NCBI GenBank assembly: GCA_910587085.1
Contig: CAJUMC010000087.1
Coordinates: 1 to 9,476 of the forward strand
Direction of reading: 5' to 3'
DNA length: 9,476 bases
Origin: an uncultured Lachnospiraceae bacterium
GTDB lineage: Bacteria > Bacillota > Clostridia > Lachnospirales > Lachnospiraceae
The translations under genes and the position numbers were made by a program. Positions 5,332 to 9,476 of this stretch are shown one piece after another. The notes below the pieces were generated by a model. The model searched no databases and was not told the DNA's origin. It was given only the letters and a program-made list of their open reading frames with translations. Numbering within the stretch: the stretch's first letter is position 1; every line of letters starts with the position of its first letter.

Positions 5332-6669
5332 TCACATTCTCTTCGCTCTCATAATATTCACCATGGTTTTCGGCGTCAGCCTCTGGCCGTTGTACAGGAT
5401 CAGCCCCTCGTACAGCCGTCCGGAAAGAATAATGACCAACACAGTGAACACGGCAAGAATCGCAAGCGAAATCAGTCCCTGTACAATCGATGCCGAGCCG
5501 GTCAGCAGATCCGCCGGTATGCCGAACGGGATCGTAAACGGGATAAACCGGGTTGCCGTAATCAGTCCGGTTTTCTCAAGAATCGCACCGAAATAGCAGG
5601 CAAAAAAGCTGATGATAACCGGGAACTGGAAAATCCCCTGCGCCTGCGCCGTGTCCTCCGGCTTGGACACTATGCTGCCCGCCATTCCGGCAAGCACGCA
5701 GTAGAACAGAAAGCCCAGCACGAAAATCAGCACAGCGATCACGATCGCCGCCGGTGTAAACGCCGATTCTCCGAAATTTCCGCGCAGGAAATCGAGCATC
5801 TTCAAAATCGCATTCTCGTAGCCTGTGTACATGGATTTTGCTATGACATTCCCGATCAGCAGCCCCGCCACCGCGAACAGAATCCAGAGGAAGAACTGAA
5901 GGATCGCCGACAGTGCAATCGCAAGCACCTTCCCGGTAATCATTGCGTACGGGCGCACCGAAGTCAGAAGCGTCTCGGTCAGCTTGGAGGTCTTCTCCAC
6001 CGAAATCTCCCGGCTGACCTCCTGCCCGTAGAAAATCAGCATCATATAGATAACCAGCCCGCAAAGCATCGGAATAATCCTCTTAACAATCTGTGCGCCG
6101 AGGCTCTTGTCCTCGCCGATTTTTCCGCAGTCCGCAGCAATCGGCGTCAGAATCGCAGCGGCCTGTTCCTGCGTCAGCCCGGCCATGCCGACCCTGGCAT
6201 AATCAAAGCATTCCGCCAGCGCCGCGAGCAGATCCTCCGCCTCCGACTTTGAAATTTCTGTGCCTTCCGGCAGGATCGCCTCCAGCCGGAAGGCGCCGTC
6301 CTCATAACGAAGCTCCGTGAGCAGATATGCCTTCTGCCCTGCGGCGTTCGCCCCGGAAATCGCCTCCTCCCGGCTTTCCGCCGCATGGAATTCGGTCTGT
6401 GCGTAGCTCTCCTTCCCGAGCGCCGACAGAAGCATCCCGAAATCCGTATCGTACTCACTTATCACATATACGTCCCGAACCGCGGACGGCTTGCTTTCCC
6501 CTTTGCCTTCGCCTTCCGGCTTTGCCGTCAGCACGACCGCCAGCGCGACTCCCGCCAGCAGAAGCACGGAAACAATCACCGTCACAACACTGTAGCCCTT
6601 TTTCTTTACCGTCTGGCGGAAGGTAAAGGAAAACACATCCTTCCATCCGCGAAATAGATTATCTTTCAC
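5332..6669 (-). CDS. ABC-2 type transporter permease (NatB-like), second permease of the operon
   Basis: From the GTG at 6669 the protein has 445 residues. It has one membrane segment near the N-terminus (about 28-48), a large presumably extracytoplasmic domain (about 50-195), then six hydrophobic segments (about 198-216, 241-272, 306-330, 348-366, 370-393, 397-418), the ABC-2 membrane family 3 layout of NatB-type exporters. The motif VEKTSKLTETLLTSVRPYAMITGKVLA (224-250) and the ending YEGLILYNGQRLTPKT are shared with the neighbouring permease, so the two are paralogs. I chose 6669 because VKDNLFRGWKDVFSF then aligns with MKNKLTGWKDIFRF of that neighbour and an AGGA lies just upstream; a GTG at 6693 would add eight residues (MRRRNEDS). 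It is the last gene of the operon, 63 bp after the first permease. No terminator was seen, and its end lies 8 bp from the end of hisD. Confidence 0.9.
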   Translation of the reverse strand: MKDNLFRGWKDVFSFTFRQTVKKKGYSVVTVIVSVLLLAGVALAVVLTAKPEGEGKGESKPSAVRDVYVISEYDTDFGMLLSALGKESYAQTEFHAAESREEAISGANAAGQKAYLLTELRYEDGAFRLEAILPEGTEISKSEAEDLLAALAECFDYARVGMAGLTQEQAAAILTPIAADCGKIGEDKSLGAQIVKRIIPMLCGLVIYMMLIFYGQEVSREISVEKTSKLTETLLTSVRPYAMITGKVLAIALSAILQFFLWILFAVAGLLIGNVIAKSMYTGYENAILKMLDFLRGNFGESAFTPAAIVIAVLIFVLGFLFYCVLAGMAGSIVSKPEDTAQAQGIFQFPVIISFFACYFGAILEKTGLITATRFIPFTIPFGIPADLLTGSASIVQGLISLAILAVFTVLVIILSGRLYEGLILYNGQRLTPKTMVNIMRAKRM

Positions 6670-6732
6670 GCTGTCCTCATTTCTGCGCCGCACCGGCGCC
6701 TTAAATAGCCTGTCTTCAACCGGCTGCCTGCG

Positions 6733-8052
6733 CTATCTCATTTTAAACAGCTGCCTGATACCGACACGGTTTCCGTTGTACACGATCAGTGCCTCATAGA
6801 CTCTCGCCACAAACGCAAACAGCAGAATAAGCAGCACAAGCAATATAGCGAACGCCGCGGCAACCACCCAGAGCTCCGCCTTCCCGATCAGGACGGCTCC
6901 CGGCATCAGAAACGGCGAGGAGAGCGGAAACAGCATGGCAAACAGCGCAAACGCATTGTCACCCGAGCCGAGCAGCGAACCGGCAGCACCCATGCCGACA
7001 TACACGCCCACAAGCACGGAAAACGAGAACAGAATCAGCCCCTCTCCGGCTTCCTCCATTCTGCTGACCGTCGCTCCGGCCAGTCCTGCCAGCGTCGCGT
7101 AAAACACGAGCCCGAGACCAATAAAAACAAAGCAGATTATGATATTGAGCGGATTAAGCGCGCTGAGCACTTCCGGGGAAACCAGCTTTGCCAGCATGTT
7201 TTCGCCGTTCTGCTGACCCGAAAGCTGATTGGATATGACGAACGCCACAAGCAGCCCCCCCACTTCGGTCAGCACTACGCAGAGCATTGCAAGCACCTTT
7301 CCGACAATAATCGCCAGCGGGCGCACCGACGTCAGAAGATACTCCACAACCTTCGAGGATTTCTCCGTGACAATTGCAGTCGCCACCTGGGAACCCGACA
7401 TCATGCAGATCATCATAATAATAAAGAGCAGCGCGTAGAGAAACCAGTACTCGAAACTTGAGATTGAGGTATCCGCCGCCTCAACATCCCCGTCTGCATT
7501 CGTCTGAAGCACATTGGTGATCACCTCGGCGGCCAGAAGCTCCTGCTGGCTGTCGGTGATGCCCTGCGCCGCAAAGCGGGCGCGCTCAAAATATCCGCTG
7601 AGCACCTGGGTGAACGCCTTCGCTTCTTTATTTTCAATCTTTCCCGACTCCGGATATTCCAGATAAAGCGAGACAGGGCCTCCCTCTGCGCAGCGGATAA
7701 GAAGCAGCGCGGATTCTTTCTCGTTCTCCGCGAGCTGGATGATCAGGTCGGTATATTCCTCGGAATCCTCCGCCAGAACAGGAACTGCCTTCACGGTCGT
7801 ACTCCAGCCTTCCTCTGTCAAAACATCACCTGCCTTTTTTGTATCAAATATACCTGTTTCATCAGAAACATATAATTTATTTATGGTATAAGAATTATTT
7901 TCCCCCTCCTTATTGATCATATTTATCACCGGCGAAGCAGCAAGCGCCAGAACGATCAGTATTACAAACGATACGATGAACGCTTTGCTTTTGAGCGTCT
8001 GTATCAGGGTAAAACGGAAAATGTCCTTCCAGCCCGTAAGTTTATTCTTCAT
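6733..8052 (-). CDS. ABC-2 type transporter permease (NatB-like), first permease of the operon
   Basis: The 439-residue protein starts with a cytoplasmic helix (GWKDIFRFTLIQTLKSKAF), then a membrane segment (about 24-44). A large outer domain (about 45-200) precedes six hydrophobic segments (about 203-221, 245-272, 301-325, 338-362, 367-387, 393-417). The cytoplasmic motif TEKSSKVVEYLLTSVRPLAIIVGKVLA (229-255) is the conserved NatB-type element thought to contact the ATPase. Its start overlaps the last 11 bases of the ATPase gene and is preceded by AGGAGG (8058-8063) 5 nt away, so translation is probably coupled. It likely pairs with the second permease as a heterodimer. NatAB of Bacillus exports sodium; other relatives export peptides or drugs, so the substrate remains open. 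Confidence 0.93.
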   Translation of the reverse strand: MKNKLTGWKDIFRFTLIQTLKSKAFIVSFVILIVLALAASPVINMINKEGENNSYTINKLYVSDETGIFDTKKAGDVLTEEGWSTTVKAVPVLAEDSEEYTDLIIQLAENEKESALLLIRCAEGGPVSLYLEYPESGKIENKEAKAFTQVLSGYFERARFAAQGITDSQQELLAAEVITNVLQTNADGDVEAADTSISSFEYWFLYALLFIIMMICMMSGSQVATAIVTEKSSKVVEYLLTSVRPLAIIVGKVLAMLCVVLTEVGGLLVAFVISNQLSGQQNGENMLAKLVSPEVLSALNPLNIIICFVFIGLGLVFYATLAGLAGATVSRMEEAGEGLILFSFSVLVGVYVGMGAAGSLLGSGDNAFALFAMLFPLSSPFLMPGAVLIGKAELWVVAAAFAILLVLLILLFAFVARVYEALIVYNGNRVGIRQLFKMR

Positions 8053-8977
8053 GTGCTCCTCCTACCTTCTCGACAAAAATCTCGTGCAGGGACGGCTCGC
8101 GCAGCTCAAAATGAATAACCGTCACATTGTCCTGCACCAGTCTGCCGAGAAATGCCATCGCCTGACTCTCATCCTGCACCTTCAGATGGTATTCCTCCGG
8201 AGTCCGGTTTGCCACCGTAAGTCCGAACTGACCGATATAACGCTCGATATCTCCCTCGCATTTTACAAAAAGATTTACGCGGCCGTAGCTTTTCTTGATC
8301 TGGTTCAGATTTCCCGTCAGCACCGCCTTCCCGCGGTTGAGAATTGTGATGTCGGAGCAGAACTCTTCGATTACCGGCATCTGATGGCTCGACATGATAA
8401 GATACTTTTTCTTCGCGATTTCCTCGCGGATAATACTCTTGAACAAATCCGTATTTACCGGATCAAGTCCGCTGAGCGGCTCATCCAGCACCAGCAGTTC
8501 CGGATCGGAGATCAGCGCGGCCATCAGCTGAATCTTCTGCTGATTTCCCTTGGAAAGCTGATCCGCCCGGTTTGCCTTTGCAGCCTTTTTCCCCTTGGCC
8601 GACGGGAATATGTATTCCTCCACCTCAAGACGGCCGGCCCAGTAATGTATCCGCTTCAGCGCCTCCTTTTTATCCACCTTTTTCAGCTTCGCAAAGTACA
8701 GAAGCTGGTCGAGCAGGGAATATTTCGGATAAAGCCCTCTCTCCTCGGCCAGATAGCCGATATTGGCGCTGACCGGATCCAGCGGCTTCCCCTTCCAGCT
8801 TACATTGCCCTCGTCGCACGCGAGCATGCCGAGAATAATACGGATTGACGTCGTCTTGCCCGCGCCGTTTGTGCCGAGCAGGGCATACACACCCGGCTCC
8901 TCCATCTCAAAGCTGAGGTGATCCACCACCACCTTTTCGCCGTACCTTTTCGTTAATCCATTGACTGTCAGTGACAT
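8042..8977 (-). CDS. ABC transporter ATP-binding protein (NatA-like)
   Basis: The 311-residue protein is the ATPase of the exporter. Walker A is GTNGAGKT (35-42), the signature is LSKGNQQ (141-147), Walker B is LLVLDEP (161-167) with catalytic Glu166, the D-loop is SGLD (169-172), and the switch histidine is His198 in SSHQ. In the Q-loop region the sequence is IGYLAEERGLYP, with Glu where many ABC proteins have Gln; this is usual in the NatA subgroup. A C-terminal domain of about 90 residues ends with the subgroup's EPSLHEIFVEKVGG. A Lys/Ala-rich stretch (SAKGKKAAKANRAD, 126-139) just before the signature looks like an insertion compared with relatives as I recall them. An AAAGGGG site about 8 nt upstream supports the ATG at 8977. 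It is the first gene of a three-gene operon. Confidence 0.95.
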   Translation of the reverse strand: MSLTVNGLTKRYGEKVVVDHLSFEMEEPGVYALLGTNGAGKTTSIRIILGMLACDEGNVSWKGKPLDPVSANIGYLAEERGLYPKYSLLDQLLYFAKLKKVDKKEALKRIHYWAGRLEVEEYIFPSAKGKKAAKANRADQLSKGNQQKIQLMAALISDPELLVLDEPLSGLDPVNTDLFKSIIREEIAKKKYLIMSSHQMPVIEEFCSDITILNRGKAVLTGNLNQIKKSYGRVNLFVKCEGDIERYIGQFGLTVANRTPEEYHLKVQDESQAMAFLGRLVQDNVTVIHFELREPSLHEIFVEKVGGAHEE

Positions 8978-9252
8978 TTCTTATACCCCTTTCCTGCGTA
9001 CCGCCGGCATACCCGCGGTACCGCGTCGATGAAACGCCGGAAGCTGCGCTCCCGCCGTATCTCCCTTCTTCGGCAGCTCCGGGATTTCCCGCGGCCGCTC
9101 CTGACCACATCAATCCCTTCGCCAAAGCATAATGTAGCATTTTTTTCTTTCCTTTTCAACCAGTCACCGGATTTCTTAATCAAATATTAAGCTGTACCTT
9201 TTCGCATGGCGGCTTCCCGCTCCTGCGGCGCATCCGCTTCCGGTTTTCCGGC
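8978..9252 (-). other. Long GC-rich leader of the ABC transporter operon
   Basis: About 275 nt lie between the predicted transcription start and the ATPase ATG, with no convincing gene. The leader holds several hairpins. One is a stem-loop pairing GCAGC with GCCGC around a CGGG/CCCG core (9073-9098). Another is a 7-bp stem GTACCGC/GCGGTAC (8998-9004 with 9015-9021, 10-nt loop), ending just before the ribosome binding site. The latter overlaps a perfect 12-bp palindrome CGCGGTACCGCG (9014-9025), so the two structures exclude each other. I recognise no known riboswitch consensus. Confidence 0.45.
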
Positions 9253-9258
9253 AAATAC

Positions 9259-9287
9259 AGTATATTCTCCGCCTTACATTATGTCAA
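9259..9287 (-). promoter_or_regulatory. Sigma-A promoter of the ABC transporter operon
   Basis: On the minus strand TTGACA (9282-9287) and TATACT (9259-9264) are separated by 17 bases. It is the only good leftward promoter in the region to the right of the ATPase gene, and no other gene lies between. The predicted start is near 9252. Confidence 0.75.
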
Positions 9288-9423
9288 GCATATTTTACAT
9301 TTTGTCATTCATTTCTCTTTTCCTGCCCGTCAGCCGGACAAAAAACATCCGCACTCTCCGCTTTCCCTCTCACTGTCTCCCGCATCCGGAATAATATTGT
9401 CCATAGCAATTCCACTGTTTATA

Positions 9424-9432
9424 TGGTATAAT
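9424..9432 (+). promoter_or_regulatory. Extended -10 promoter pointing out of the window
   Basis: TGGTATAAT is an extended -10 element (TGnTATAAT). Only a weak -35 candidate, TAGCAA at 9404-9409, lies 17 bases upstream, as is common for extended -10 promoters. Transcription would start near 9439 and serve a rightward gene beyond position 9476. The following GACACTTGTG may belong to an operator. The remaining bases from 9288 hold no gene that I can support. Confidence 0.5.
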
Positions 9433-9476
9433 CCCGAGTTTGACACTTGTGAAAGTAAAAAGCGGCTACAGATCCA

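Noticed and set aside
4595..5335. 246-codon minus-strand frame opposite hisD
   Set aside because: It is a shadow of hisD with no recognisable domain.
7913..8848. 311-codon plus-strand frame opposite the ABC ATPase
   Set aside because: It is a shadow of the ATPase gene, whose motifs are unmistakable on the minus strand.
9014..9025. GGTACCGCG in the ABC leader resembling a T-box antiterminator
   Set aside because: No AGGGTGG, specifier loop or following terminator with a U-run was found.
8907..9183. Two overlapping minus-strand frames in the ABC leader (77 codons from 9140; 71 codons with a TTG start at 9183)
   Set aside because: Both overlap the ATPase start, and their composition reflects GC-rich leader sequence. 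The frame at 9140 has a purine-rich AAAGGAAAG upstream, but no domain or conservation can be shown.

Overview
The window looks like a chromosomal segment of a Gram-positive member of the Firmicutes, most likely class Clostridia (Lachnospiraceae-like). I base this on AGGAGG-type ribosome binding sites, sigma-A promoters close to TTGACA/TATAAT, a PadR-DUF1700-DUF4097-PspC gene set typical of Firmicutes, and a NatA/NatB-like ABC operon. The coding DNA is moderately GC-rich, while promoter regions and the left edge are AT-rich. No tRNA, rRNA, CRISPR, transposase or phage gene was seen, so this is mostly ordinary core-like DNA. The less expected parts lie in the leaders and one repeat.

Layout. (1) Positions 1-318 are an AT-rich edge with only a doubtful 47-codon reading frame and a few hairpins. 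(2) 319-2777, minus strand: a four-gene operon read right to left. A PadR repressor is followed by a DUF1700/HAAS membrane protein with a glycine-rich tandem-repeat linker, a membrane-anchored DUF4097 beta-repeat protein and a small PspC protein. It starts at a TTGACA/TATAGT promoter overlapped by a dyad that may be the PadR operator, and ends at a strong intrinsic terminator. (3) 2955-3676, plus strand: a perfect-consensus promoter, a leader of about 160 nt containing a terminator-like hairpin, and a cyclophilin-type peptidyl-prolyl isomerase. (4) 3852-5323, plus strand: a second strong promoter, an intrinsic terminator about 25 nt into the transcript, then a histidinol dehydrogenase gene standing apart from other his genes. 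(5) 5332-9287, minus strand: an ABC exporter operon (ATPase, permease, permease) converging on hisD with only 8 bp between stop codons, driven by a promoter about 275 nt upstream of the ATPase. (6) 9288-9476 has no gene, but an extended -10 promoter points out of the window to the right.

How the genes work together. The PadR operon reads as a self-regulated envelope-sensing module: the DUF1700 and DUF4097 proteins sit in the membrane and the PadR protein would repress the whole set. The ABC operon encodes one ATPase and two related permeases that probably form a heterodimeric NatAB-like exporter; its substrate cannot be read from sequence. The isomerase and HisD genes are single-gene units. 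Both show a strong promoter, then a terminator hairpin, then a gene, which suggests premature termination control or short leader RNAs. I found no clearly novel multi-gene system; the leader RNAs and the variant HisD are the items most worth checking.
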